From Sinonovacula constricta (Eukaryota; Mollusca; Bivalvia; Cardiida; Solecurtidae), in contig CM017558.1 in the NCBI GenBank assembly GCA_007844125.1, forward strand, positions 57,169,147 through 57,233,146: a stretch of DNA of 64,000 nucleotides. Reading direction: 5' to 3'. The stretch's first letter is position 1, and each line of letters begins with the position of its first letter. This document shows, in pieces, positions 16,601-29,891 of this stretch. The notes under the pieces are model-generated. The model was given only the letters and a program-made list of their open reading frames with translations. It was not told the DNA's origin and searched no databases. Position numbers and translations under genes: made by a program.

Positions 16601-17218
16601 CGCTGTTTTAAGCATATAATCAACCTGAATTAGAAGTTATACGAATAAATGCTTTATGCTAATCGGAAATTAAGTTTGGAAACAAACGACGATACTGAGA
16701 TACCACCTTCTGTTTAAACTAAAGGCCAGGATTGCCACACTTTTATAAAATTTCAACCCGAAAAGTAGACATGGTCCACTGCATATTACCCAGCCCTCGA
16801 AGAAAATTTGACATGTTGAAAAAAAAATCGATCTCTGATTGTTTCTGATGACTTGTTGATTATAACAACAGTCGACACATACAGTTTCTTGTGTTCAGTT
16901 TTGCATTGTAAAATTTGGCAGTTTTTATAGCATAATAAAACCTCTGAGCTTTTTGAATTTCTAATTGGAGATGACAAATGAATTCCATGAAAACATGTCA
17001 CTAAGCCTATTGCATTTAAACAAACATTTTGGTCGTTAGCTTTTGCTTTTTTATCTACCTTGATCATTATTTGCTTTTCATAAAACGATAAGCAACAGCA
17101 CCCAAAGGACTCATTTAATTATAACGGGTGTTCCCAAATTTTTTCTTTAAAACGAGGAGGAAAGTTTAAGTGGTTTCCTTTATATACACTTGTATTCTTT
17201 TTAAATCTGGACATCTTC

Positions 17219-17398
17219 GTGGGGCGGTTGTCTGTGGTCAAGCTCTGATCCACCTGTACCCCTCATCGGCTGGGTTCGAATGCCAATCACTAAAAGAAAC
17301 TCCACACGATCTCAAATGCCAGATGTTCTGCATGGAATCCGGGAATTAAGCTGTAGCCAGGACATCAGACCCTGTTTATCAATGACACGTGGAAACCG
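17219..17398 (+). repeat. tRNA-derived SINE-like element
   Basis: Contains a B box (GGGTTCGAATGCC) near 17271 and a weak A-box-like stretch about 40 bp upstream, followed by a ~110 bp unrelated body. It sits just beyond the point where the two duplication copies stop matching. Confidence 0.5.
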
Positions 17399-17999
17399 TA
17401 AATTAGCATGACAATAGAAATCTATGGGCATGACAATATAAAACTGGATCTATGATTTTACCATAAAGGCTGCTTGCTTAATTTATAAACGTTAGTTTCC
17501 GGGATAATGTGCTTTAACGAATTCAAATTTAAATACATTTTTATTCTTTCTGGAATGCCATACGTAACACGCAATGACATGTATCTAGACCATCTAGACC
17601 AAAATTGAAGTGTTAACGGGATCAAATTACTGATTTTATATAATACATACATATGCGGAAGTTTAAGGCAATGCAATCATTTTATTAAAAGCGAACACTG
17701 CTTATAATGAGTTGGCCAATGAACAAAGGATCATTTTTAATCTATTCAGTAATTTACCTGTTGTCATTGTTTTCTTCCCATTCCATAATTTGACAACTTG
17801 ATATCTTAAACTTAAAGTTAAAAATCTAATTTATCACTGACAAAAGTTCTACCTTTACATTTATCATGTTCAAACCTGCTGTCCTCAGTAAAACCCATGA
17901 TGCGGGTGCAGTAGGAGCATTGAGAAGAATTAAGTCTGCCATAGTTGTGGCTAGAGCTGTCATGGAACGGACCACCCATACCCTGCGACCAAGGTAAGC

Positions 18000-19680
18000 A
18001 TGGTCATGTGATAAGCTTTGTAATGGAAATTATTTGGAATTTAAATTTTAATTGTAACATTGGCTGTATGAGACCCAACCTCAATTGGGATGTAGCCACA
18101 CCTACATTAGCAAGAGCCCTCGCTGTACATGAATTAGAAAAAAATGGCCGAAGTGGCAGTGTTTACATTGAAACATATCCAAGTAGTGTGTATTTGGCAA
18201 TTGTTATTTTAGCTGCTCAAATCTGTCCAGTGAGATTGACACACATATAGAAAGAAAGGATGACTTTTAGACTTTAGTATTGAAGACCTGTGATCTTTGC
18301 ATTTTAGTATACAGGATATGTTATCAAAATCCTGCTCTTCCGTGATGATAACCTTCACAGATCATGTTCGAAAGAATGCCTAAGAGATCATTGGACATTT
18401 GTGTAGAAACTTAATAAGGCATTGTTATGTTTTTGTGTCTATTTTAAACATCAGTAGAGTAAATGTCCCGGTAAAACAGTAAATAGTAAATGTAATTGTG
18501 TATCAAGCGTCACATTGTATTTAAATATAAGATTATTTTGTATTGTTTCCATATTATATATTTAACTATTTGCACTTTCCGAAATGCTAGTAATCTGTAA
18601 CATACTTATTTAAGTGTCTTTCAGTGCTACACAAAATTCCCTGAAATTTTAATAAATAAATATTATATTGAATCCAATCACATGTATAAGTATTTCTAAG
18701 TATTTCACTATAGTTTATAGATAGTGTTCTGATTAATTGTTAAAACCAAGAGGTTGTTAATGATGTAGTTTACCAATTATAGCGTAAGGTATTTTTAGAA
18801 GTGCCGAAGACAAATATGTACAAAACATCGAATTTAGATAACACCATTATAGTATTGATGCATAAATATGAATTTACAAATTAGTGTTGAGTTCCAGTTC
18901 TTGTTCAAACTCACGCTTCATTTCCCGAAACACGATATGTTAAAAAAATCAATGCAGTTTAATTAAAAGGCCTGAATTCCCTTTCAATTATCTTGCTTTG
19001 ATAACCCATTGCCAAATTCAGGGACTCTGCTTTGTTTATGTAACAATTTTGATTAATGTTAATATAAGGGGATATATAAAGGGAGATCATTAATTCAAGC
19101 TAATACATTGAATACATTGATATTGAAAGTTATCTTTCTTGTCTAATAATTTAGACTTACTTAACTGTATAAATGCTTTTTCGTTTGCACATTTTCTGAT
19201 ACAGAAAATGAGATAGTTGAATATTGAAGCAATGAATAAATTACTGCTTATGTTTTCACACAAGTATCATTTACTATTTTGTATAACACAAAAATATTTG
19301 ACATTAATCCTTTTCTATTATTCAGAAGTTTATGAATGATTCTAGCCAGTCATTTACAGAGATATTCATACAAAAATTTCTTTTTTCATTTTTGGATTTC
19401 TAGTTTTTGTAGATATATAAGGCGGCATTCGATTGTTACTTATTATATATTATAACAATGATTCCTTTTCATAAAGTTATCATACTTTTATTGAACCCTC
19501 AGTTTCATTTCCATGGTAAGGGTGTTTTTATCAAATACTCAGTACATTACACCTAAGGTTTAGTTGTGTATTTATAACTTATTTGAAATATTTTGTCATA
19601 AATCCTCTGTTTTTAAATGTTTATTAACTTGATCTGTGATTAAAGTTCATGTACATGATGAATATAATAAGGATATGATT
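18000..19680. other. Intron-like sequence within the AGA remnant
   Basis: No AGA exon was found here. A + frame at about 18060-18247 (WDVATPTLARALAVHELEKNG) is open but unrecognised and may be chance. Confidence 0.4.
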
Positions 19681-20252
19681 ATAGAATGTTAACCCAGACC
19701 CCAGGAACCATTGTGGACCTTACCACCCTACACCATTGACTGACCTGGAAAGTGAACAGAATGATACAGAAATGGGTATAGGGGAGGATAACCATGATAC
19801 TATTGGTAGGTTTGTAGGTTTGAAGTGACATGAGGCTTTCTTATAAAAATGATGATGATAATAATAATAATATATATAATATAGTAAATGTGTTTGAGAT
19901 TTTTTTATAAGCCATGTCATAGTCAGTAATTCGTGTTTGTAAAGTAAAAAAGCCGGATCTGTGATAAGCAGGATAACTAGATACAATAGGTATGTAGGTA
20001 ATTAATGAGTACTGATTTAACCCAAGAAGTAGACCATATTAATACCAATCAAAATAAGGTTGTGCTGTTTATGTTATACTTATATTTATATCAGTTTGCT
20101 GTAGTAGCATGTCAAACACATGTACATGGATATCATTAAGGGCAATTCAACTTTATGTTTTATGAAAATCCAAAAGTATGCTTATTATTATTTTGTAATT
20201 TTGAATTTTTTATTATCATAATTTTATATTGCATCGCCATTACTTTGGTTAT

Positions 20253-20400
20253 TTCAGGTATGGTGGTTAATAATCAGTCCAGAATGATCACTAGTTTAAT
20301 AGTTTCAGGTGTGGAAATAATTTATCAATCTGGCCATAGCACAACTTTGATTGTTTCAGGTATGATAGTAATTGATCAACCTGGACATATTGCTGGCAAA
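20253..20400 (+). repeat. Three tandem copies of an AGA splice acceptor and exon start
   Basis: The string tttcaggt(a/g)tgg or tttcaggtatga occurs three times at ~51 bp spacing (about 20253, 20303, 20354). Each is followed by a diverged version of the exon start (MVVNNQS, VEIIYQSGHS, MIVIDQPGHIAG). The last is closest to the family. Confidence 0.7.
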
Positions 20401-20412
20401 TCGACCTATTCC

Positions 20413-20520
20413 CAGAGCTACAGGGAATAGAGCGACTAGGCATCATCGACAAATTAACATATTGCTAGAGGTATAGGGAATGGAGCGACTAGGCATCATC
20501 AGCAAATAGGAATACGATCA
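20413..20520 (+). repeat. Two ~55 bp direct repeats after the AGA remnant
   Basis: The units share aggtatagggaatggagcga-like sequence and agcgactaggcatcatc. The first could be read as ELQGIERLGIIDK, vaguely like the region before reverse transcriptase in Ty3-type elements, but it is too short to assign. Confidence 0.45.
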
Positions 20521-20559
20521 TTACAATACGTCGCCACCAGACTGAACGATCTGTACATG

Positions 20560-23500
20560 TGAAACTGCTCAAAGGACTTTGGTCACGGAATACTTTAAAA
20601 CATTGCTAACATAAACCGTTCTTACACAAAGACGTTGATGCTTGCGCGAATAGTGGAGACTTTAGACGCGATTTACATAAACGTTTATTTATAAACAATA
20701 AAATATAATTATATCCGTTTACACAGAATCAATGTTCAACACGGAAACATAAAGATCGGCTAGCTGTAAATTGTTATAGTATAGAGGTTAATTAAATCTT
20801 GTGACGTTACCATCCTCATATATCTAATGACCGGAAATAAGCTACCATTCAGTTGCAATGGATTTCCGATCAAAGTATGTGACATTGAGTGAATATTAAT
20901 TTTACTATTTTTAAAGGATTCGTTTATATATGGATCAAAACAACAATCAAAGAGACAAAGAGAAAAATGCATATACTATATAAAAATAGAAGATAATAAT
21001 AAAATGCACTTAAACAGAATATCGATGCAGAAAACACACATCTAAATTTTTACAAGGTGAGACCGCAGTTAGTTTTTTAAAAAGATAAGGGTACTGTTTG
21101 AAAAGAAATGAGCATAGAAAGGATGTCATTACATAATTAAAGTCTACCCCAATAATTTGGCAATCGCAGTTAATAACCAGCTTGTGCAATTTTGAATCTA
21201 AGACTGTTTAATGGTGTCAAAATTTTCGATTCATGTGAAGACCAATTAAGCATAATCTTTTATTTAATATCTTTGTTACCAAATTTGATATCCCATCGCT
21301 TATTATAGTGTATTTATGTATTTTTATTACTTTCTGTCTATCTGCTTGCCTGCCAGCCTCTCTGCACACCTGGCTTCCAGTCAGCCTACTTGAATCTGCT
21401 CTGTATTTTTGTCACGTTTCCGTGTGTGTGTTCTCCTGAAATTAAACAGCTGATAAGACACTTTATAAAATTGGCTAGGTAACAGCGTCATCCGTATGCA
21501 TATATCCTTCCCGTCTTTAAAGGAACAACTTGGAATTGTTGTTATAATTATTGTAATTATAGTTCCAATGTTTGTTCGATTAATGCCACTGTCGTTAACT
21601 GAAATGTTTGCAATAAATGCAGTGAATTCTGCATTCTACAATAATTATTACAATACACAATGTATTAAATGAAATTATCTGATGGTTTAATACATAGGGG
21701 GTTGCTTGCTTAATTAATTTACTTAAAATTTCTTCCTGGCCTGAATTCCTAGCACGCCACCGTCTCTTTCAGTTATATAAATGTATATATGTTTATGGGT
21801 TTATAAGAGACAAAGCATTAGAAACAACATGTAAATCGCGCTGTTTATGTACAACAAATAATTCAATATTAGATTTAAAATATGAACCGTATTTATTTCT
21901 GTATGCATCAAGCATCTCTGTCAGAGACACCAATACAACTCTTGTTTTTGTCGTTTTTGCCTGTCCGTTGTCGTGATCAGCATAAGAAAAGTTCTTCGTT
22001 TTACAATGGTCGGTCGCTAACGTCGAGAAATATTTAAAGATATATATATCTTTTTTTTTCTTATCTTTTGTTTAATTTTGAATAGATAATGTTTGCTATG
22101 GTATCTATCGTCCAATTTGAGATAAATAGCTTACTGTTTTACAATGCTTTTCAATAGAGGACAAAGCAAGAAAGGTAGATTCCACACAAAATATTATAAG
22201 ATTAAAGTTGCACGTCCAAATGGAATATTGAAGTATGTCTTTGTTGTAAATAACATTATCAACATATTGTCCGACATCACTTTGATTGAAAACGAGATAC
22301 ATTAAACTACAAGGTATGTCGCTCAAGACTTATTGAATGAATGTCATATAAGTTTATACTTTTAACACTATTTTAACATCGCACACAACAAAGTTTTCCA
22401 TTACTGTTTGCGCCTAACTTTAATAATGATAAGGAAGTAGTTACTAGTTTCTTTTCAGTTTATCTTTGAAATTTCACGAAAAAATGTACCTTCATCCAAA
22501 AGAGCAATCCTTAGACTACAATATTTAAAATAAGTTTCTAGTCCTTGATTCCTTTTATTAAGCAATATAATCTTCTCGATTATTAATAAAACTAAATTCA
22601 AACAACAGTAGTGTTTAAAGGTGGCTTCCGGCATTTTGCTTATATCACTGTTTGGACATAATTGCTGCAGACATGTACCAAGCAAAAATATCAGGTAGCT
22701 TCACTCTGAGCCATAATAAAATTAATCCGGCTTTTAGAGTTTTAGTTCACTAGAAGAATTCATTTACAACTTGTACAATGCGACGTTTGATGTTGGAGCG
22801 ATATTCTACAATGGACACATAATATATACTATGACGTTTTTCAAACTTTAGTTCGGCAGTTAGGTATGGTCACTAGGCACATACACCCCTTAGCCTTTTG
22901 TTTATAGGTACCTAAATTTTGGTTAGGGTTTGTTGAGCCAGAATCGCCAGTTTGCTAAAAAATAAACTCATTTAGGCTGCACAAAAAAAAAATTAAACAA
23001 TGGTATCTTTTGAAAAGTGCTTGTAGTTTTCCCAAAAATATGATACAAGTTTAAAACTGATCTTCCATGAAAGGTTTTAGACGGGCTATAAGGTTATGCA
23101 AATCAATTTGATGCAATGATTGTTTTAAAATGTTCATAAAAAAAATAAAAATACTGCATTTAATATTTAAGAACTTGAATAGTTTTTCTTACATTTAAAA
23201 GCTTTATGTAAACAAACGGAAAAGTTTTACAAATTAAACATGTTTATTCATACAATTAGCTAGAAAACTGCCTCTAACAAACCATAACATAAAACTCAGT
23301 TTTACACCCGTGAAGACAATCACTAAGGTTTAACATTATTATCAATGCGAACTAGTATTCATGAATATACAAATTCAAAACTTAATTACAAGCTACACAT
23401 TGTGTATAATAATTTGCCGGATGTACATAAGTTGTTGGTATTTTATTAACTGTTTTTAATTATTAGTTGCTTTGTGCAGTTTGACACTGAAGCAAGTAGA

Positions 23501-24540
23501 AAAATTATGGTCTTCCATGTTATCATGTAATCCATGTAAATTTTTAATATGTATTATTCATTCTTGATATTTTTATTGTATTTTTGCAAAAAGTGAAAAC
23601 GTGTAATCAAAACTATGATTTCCATGAATAAATGTTAAAATCGTATTAACCATTTAAGTTTAAATAAGTTTTAATATGTGTCCATTTAAAATACACAACT
23701 TTTTTCTGATTTTAAAATATAGGAATGTTCATTTAAATCTAAAATACATGTTGTTGTTTCTGCTTTATATAATTTTAGAAGGTAACGTCTTTTGTTATGT
23801 ACAATAGTACACCAGCGTTTAAGGTTATGGTTGTCAGGTTAAGGGTTGTTTACCGTTATGGTTTTGATGACGTAGCATTCGCGTAACTGCTAGAAAAAAA
23901 GGATCGTGCAAGAAAGTTCAATTGTTTATTTTTAACTGGTTTTCGAGAATGTTTTGGGTTCGTGAATGTTATGGAAATTTTTTGGGTATATAAAAGGGCG
24001 TGTTTGCCGATATAAAGTAATTTTGGAAGTTTGGATAAAAAGTTTGCTTTGAAGATTGGACATATAAATTGGAAATACATGCAGCTTCTATATTAAATCT
24101 TTCTGTGTTGGAACTTACGTGGACTTAAATATATTCTACAGTGTTATAAATATTATAGTGTTGGATTTGGAATTATATTATTAGCATTCGTGTATTGTTC
24201 TACCTTTAGATTTTTTCAATTGTGCTTATCTACGAGGACATTCTACCGAAAACTCTTCATGATTATTCGACGTTGGATTATTGATTGGACTATTAAAGGG
24301 ACACCTCCTAAAGGGACAAACTGTAAGCTTATATCTATTTTGCTTTCTGAAATTTTGTCTCATTTATTTGTTGTTGTTTGATTACGCCATAGATTTAGTT
24401 GTTTATTAAAATAAAACATTATTGTACTAGTTTGTTGCTGGCTTGTTCTTTCTGTTACACCATTTCGTCGTTTAGTAAACGTGCCATCTTATAAATAATC
24501 TTATATAGCGAAACCGGTCGTAACACTTTATTCTAATTGA
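20560..24540. other. Non-coding stretch
   Basis: AT-rich with many homopolymer runs and a degenerate CTGC/CTGT-rich tract near 21330-21400. No exon recognised on either strand. Confidence 0.5.
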
Positions 24541-24574
24541 ATCAAACCATAACAAAGGGATGAATACCTACTCA

Positions 24575-25300
24575 GTATGTAGCCAGCACTAATGCATGGA
24601 TGACTAGAGCTCTATTAACAGACAGGATAAAAAAACTAGACAAGCATATGTATTTGACATCTGTCCTGCACATCGGAAAGTGGGAGGTGTATAAGCCATT
24701 AGAATCTCATCTACCTTCAACCTAACACAACGAGTATTGGATCAGTCTATGGATCAGGGCATCATAAAAAACTAAATGGTGTACAACCGCTCACTCATCC
24801 AGCAAAGAAGTCTGACAGAAAACGACCTTGACGTAGGTTCAACTGTAGTTACCCTTCTCCAGGCACTGCGCTTTTAAAGAAGTCATGGCGCTCCGTTTTA
24901 CAGAAAACGATCTTAAATTGCTTCAGACACGACAGGTTCTGCATCAGTACATAATCAGAGCCAGTTGCCATGGCATGGATGAAGACAATATCCCGCCTGC
25001 TAGGTTAGTGGAACTTGGTCACACACGAGACGTGAGGATTGCTGATTATTTCACCGAAGACGACAATGTAATCACATTTGGGGACATCAAAGATGAGACA
25101 ATTATAAATTACAGAATGTTGAAGCCCAGAAGGACGAAGATGACGAGGACAACTAGCCAGAATCTAGTGACCCAGAACTAGTGACATTTGCGGAAGAATT
25201 GTCAGCCAGCCGAACTACACTCTCATTTGTTGAGTTTCAGGAAAACTCACTGTACATGCTTTCAATCCTCGCGCTCTTAGATCGATTCATCAAACTTAAC
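24575..25300 (+). pseudogene. Tigger/pogo-type DDE transposase remnant
   Basis: Successive frames give the order of landmarks of the C-terminal half of a Tigger/pogo (CENP-B-related, Tc1/mariner superfamily) transposase: NAWMTRALLTDRIKKLDKHM near 24593, then MDQGIIKN near 24750 (usually LDQGVI), LKKSWRSVLQKTILNCFR near 24873, and an acidic tail (PESSDPELVTFAEELS) to ~25250. The frame changes several times and is cut by stops, so it is dead. The + frame 24885-25181 is a shadow in the wrong frame. Confidence 0.7.
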
Positions 25301-27480
25301 ATTGCATATTCCACATATTAATGAATTTCATGACAGCGCTTTTGACGAGGTACCTTATACAAGTATCATTGTGTTTTGTGAGAATGTGTATGCAAAATTT
25401 ATATATTTTTTCATTTTTCATTGTTGTCATTATTTCAGTGTTATTTTACTTAAATTGTTTTAGTCAAATGCAAGCATGTACGGATATATAAGTTGATTGA
25501 TGTTTCAAAATAAATTACTAATATATACATCGATATTTGTAATGATTTATTTACCAGTTACTTGTCTCAATGTTTTAAATTCACAAGAAAAAAGGCAACA
25601 AGACTGAAAATTTATTACCACGGATAAGTCGCTGTAATTATGACGGACCACTCTAATTCGAGTTAATGAAGTTTGGCTGTATTCGTAACGTAAACAATAC
25701 GTGGATGCTTCTGGAAAAGTGTTACTGGATATAGTTATAATGTATAACAAACACAATAGATTACACGTTTCAAATGTATGTTCTAAGGAATAAAGTGCGA
25801 GAGGATAGTACAAATATTAAGGTTAATAAGTTAAATATAATAAACTTTCTCGGTCAATTTATATTCTTCTGGAGATTATGATAGTCAATAAATACTTAAA
25901 TAAATGTATCAGCTATTGAAAAATATTATCGTAAATACAGAGTACGGCTTAAAATTTTAATAGAAACATGATATGCGCTCTGGAGAGGCATTAACTCGCA
26001 CATTTTTGTCGTTTTAAGTTATGTTTTAATAAAAGAAAATGATACATCAAAACATTATACGTTTTTACACCAGTGACTCGCCCTGTCTGTGCCTCTTACT
26101 TCCGGTTAGTTTCTTACGAAGTAGGCAGAGAGAGGGTATAAATGTTGTGTTTTATAGTATTTGAAAGGGGATACATTTCTTTATTTGTTTTTTGTTGCAT
26201 TTGACACATTAATACTATAGAGGATTTGTTTTAGAATTTTTATTACAAACAAAAGCATCGCCGAGGAGGTTAAGTAGGAAAAATACGGTATATGGTGCTA
26301 TCTCTTACGGGTTGTTTCTTTTGTTTCCTTCAGGTACTACTTCCTAAATGAAAAGAAGAAAAAACTAAACAGCAGTAAACAAAACACACAGTTGTACTTA
26401 TATTATGATGATTTGGTTCTTTTGTTGTTATTGTTTCCATAACAACTACTTCATCGAAAGAAACTGTATCTTTTTTCAAAAGCTTTAGATCGCGTATCAC
26501 GCAATGAAAAATTGGCGAGTAAAACAATTGTTGTTGTTGTGTTGTTAATGATTATGTACAGTGTACAATAACCATCAGAATTGGAGAACGAACACTTAGA
26601 TAGATATATGTGTCATACTTATTCGGTATTGAAGTTTTGCTATAATTCCAAATATGAGGTTCTAAACTTTTAGATAAAATATCCCTTAAGGAGACATATT
26701 GCGAAATGAAAATTAGGTCAACCTGTACATTGTTTTCTACTTAAATCACCCTCTTGCGCAGTGTAATCATTCATTTCCCTCAAATACCCCGACACATTTT
26801 ACCCTTTCTTAACACGACCGAAAAACAACCTGGAGAGTAATAGTACATCGGAACTCCTCGGATAATTCCATCCATCGGATGAATGTAGTGCAATAATTCT
26901 TACCAAAGCGTAAAAGTGTTTATAATTTTTTTACAGTGTTGTCTTTTAGATTTTGTGTGCTACAATTTTAATTAGTTATAATCTCATCTCTTTAGATTTT
27001 TAGCTGTTACTGCATTTTCAATGCAGTTAAAAACACAGAAATGTTCTGATGTTTGATGACGATTAAGCTCAGAGCTTTGGTAAAAGGCATCAAAGATCTC
27101 CGTCGAGGTAAAAATGTTAAATGAGGTATTCGACAGTTGGCATATATTACAAACACATATTAAATGCGTGGCTTTAGCTATATTTTACATATAAATTCAT
27201 ATTGTAGTCTAAGCAAAGACGATCACTACCTCAATTCTTACACTGTACAAATGATGAAACCTCGCTCTAAATGCCCACTCTTTCCGGCTCTACAAATAAG
27301 CACGTTGGGAATAAATGCTAAAATCAGATATCGACCTAACAGCAAGTTACCAGAATAATTTTATATCGTGATCTCAAAAGAAAGTGGTTACGTGTTTTAG
27401 TTTAAAAATAACTAAATGTGCAACATGGCTAAGATAGGAAATACGTGTTTGCAATGACGTGTGGAGTGTCTTCTCATTTC
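25300..27480. other. Non-coding stretch
   Basis: No exon, RNA gene or clear repeat seen; AT-rich with short open frames only. Confidence 0.5.
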
Positions 27481-27490
27481 ACTTAAATGC

Positions 27491-27700
27491 AGGACCCCAT
27501 AAGTCGCTGACTTGTAGTCACCCAGGTCCTCACCGCGAGGGTTCGAGTCCCGTTGGGGCCAGAACTTTCATGTGGAGACGTTTTCAAGCAAACCTGCCGT
27601 GAGCCGGTGGTTTTACCCAGGCATAAGTTTCGGGTCTTCCTCCACCAATAATAAACTGGATGTCGCCAATATTACCATGATTGTGTCGGTTCGATGTAAA
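27491..27700 (+). repeat. tRNA-derived SINE
   Basis: A tRNA-like head (27491-27562) begins ggacccc and closes with the complementary ggggcc, with a B box GGGTTCGAGTCCC. A body of about 140 bp follows (atgtggagacgttttc). The body start resembles that of the reverse element at 36905-37065. Confidence 0.65.
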
Positions 27701-29871
27701 TGAGTGACTTCAAAACGGATATCTTATAAACTGAATGACCTATAACTCAAATTAGATTTCAACTTTGATAATATGCAATATCTTAAGTTTGTTTTGTTTA
27801 AATTCATTTTCCCTTTTATTTAACAAGACGTACAAAACACTTCCTTGTTGGTTGTTTACATGTGAATATGAATCTACACTTACTTGCACAAACAAGTGTA
27901 TTGTTATCATGTATCTGCTAATTTGTAAGACCAGGAACTTGTTTTTTTAAATTGTTTGAAAAACACGCACCGAAGCAAACTCACTTTTACATAAGATACA
28001 ATAAACCCGGGTCGTTTACTTGTCAAACTCATTTAAGTTTGGATTCTTCTATGTGTGTTGTGTTTTAGTGACATTGAATTGGTTACATCCCGTTTACCCG
28101 AATATAGATACAATACAACTATTACGAAAAAAATATTCCCTTACGTTTGTGTTGTTGCTGTGAAATTTGATTCAGTGAATAAAAGCACACCGTTGTAATG
28201 AATATAATTTAAAATGACTTTGATAATGTATCCTTAAAATGATAAGCGGGAACCAAATACTACTTGTCACAAACCAGGGCAGATGCAGCAATTTTAAAGG
28301 GTGGGGGTATGAATCAAGATACATTCAACTTTATGGCAGTAAATACTGGATATACATACACAGTTAGTCTAACCTTAACAGTCAACAAAATTTTCTTTAA
28401 ATCCTTAGTATTTGTATGTATGTGTTTTCACAACTTACTCTTTTACTTGGTTGGTGTGGGGATGCATCCCCCATACCCACCCAACCCCTCCGACGACCCA
28501 CATGGATCTATTTCTGATTTCAGAAAACTTCCTCAGATAGATTTATACTTCCCTGTAGTAAAATGCATGTACATCGGTTATTCACATAACGTTAGTGTAA
28601 CAACAGGGAGAACCCCTAATATCGCGAGGTACGCAATTATTTGTCTAACTGTTGACAACAGGGAAGAAGGAAGTAAAGTCTAGATGTCAACATGACATAA
28701 GAGAAGGATAAAACTGTATATGTTACTAGATCGTGTGAAATGATTTATAGACTGTATAAAACATCTCATATGTGGCTTATATACTTGACTTATGATTATT
28801 ATTAACGGACCATTAATAGTTCCATTAATTTATCTTTTAAGGGCAATTAGTACGCCTAATATGCTTTGTTTGTTGATGATGATGTTGTTACCTTTATTTG
28901 AAAAAAACTTAAATAATGCCCTTAAAATACATAAGGTTTGTATAGCTAAATTGTATTTAAGTCCAATATGTACAAATGGTACTTGCCCAACTTAACATCA
29001 GGCAAAAAGAATAATTCCTGAATTTGTTTGTCCATTTTAAAGTTATGTCACGGAGTGTTATTTTTAAATCCCACTGCAATTTTAGTAAGTCAAATACTAT
29101 GGATGGTATTGGTATATGATATGGGCAAATCCTTTTTGACAGGGTGACCTATTGTTTTGACCTTGAACTTAATAAAGGGCGGATATGTTATACTGTTGAT
29201 ACTATGGCATTTTTTGGCGATAACCCCGTTCGAGTATGGCAAAAGCCTATTTGGCCTGTCGGCTTGGTTTGCGCCGTTGTGAATAGTATACAATGTATGT
29301 CTCTCATCGTCGGATTTCCCTGTCCAGAAGTTACTCCTTTCTGCCTTTTACCTCTAAAACAAGTTAGCCTTTTGATTAAATAATAAACTGTAGGCTGGGT
29401 TTGTCATTTTATGCCACGTAAAAATAGCTATAGACATGTGTTACTATATGCAGTTTTCAGAGTTGTCTTTTTGTATGTATTCTTTGAAGCAAATTATTGA
29501 CAATAACAGTCAAGTTTCCATGAAAAATCACTTATTCCTATAGCCCCTATACTAATATTGTAGGTTAATGTTAAGTTGCCTTTAGGTAGACACTTTCAGC
29601 CTAGTTTCGTCAGTCAGCTTTTATTTCATAAGTTTCTTCATTATCCTTGTTGCCAAATTATAACGACGGTAAGTATTATTTAAGTTCTACCTTTATTTAT
29701 TTGAACATTGAAAATGATTTGACACATACAAAACTTGTTGAAAGTGCAGTCTTACTGTATAAAATAGTGTAGAAGTACAGGCATACTTTTAATCTTATGG
29801 CATGTACAAGGAAGTTCTGAGTAGTATTGCTGAATTTTCTTATAAGTCCGGCAGTAAGGTATGGTTACCCT

Positions 29872-29891
29872 CCCCCCCCCCCCCCCCCCCC
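29872..29891 (+). repeat. Poly-C run (20)
   Basis: Uninterrupted C run directly visible; length is likely unreliable in any assembly. Confidence 0.95.

Larger units (their letters stand above)
17889..20403 (+). pseudogene. AGA: Aspartylglucosaminidase (AGA) remnant
   Basis: N(4)-(beta-N-acetylglucosaminyl)-L-asparaginase is a lysosomal Ntn hydrolase that cleaves the GlcNAc-Asn bond of glycoproteins. Three exon-like pieces fit in order. 17889-17993 reads DAGAVGALRRIKSAI, ARAVMERTTHTL, then diverges before a gtaagc donor. 19685-19805 reads NVNPDPRNHCGPYHP and ends EDNHDTIG, the autocleavage site whose Thr is the nucleophile, with a gtaggt donor. 20360-20403 reads GMIVIDQPGHIAG. The exon expected between the first two, all exons upstream of 17889 and everything after GHIAG are missing, and a stop follows at about 20430. 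I read it as a broken partial copy. The peptide pieces are close enough to the family that the identity is fairly secure. Confidence 0.65.

Noticed and set aside
24885..25181. 98-codon + frame starting MALRFTEND
   Set aside because: Out of frame with the Tigger-like reading that gives family motifs through the same DNA.
28264..28683. 139-codon + frame
   Set aside because: Low-complexity and proline stretches, no conserved copy, no domain.
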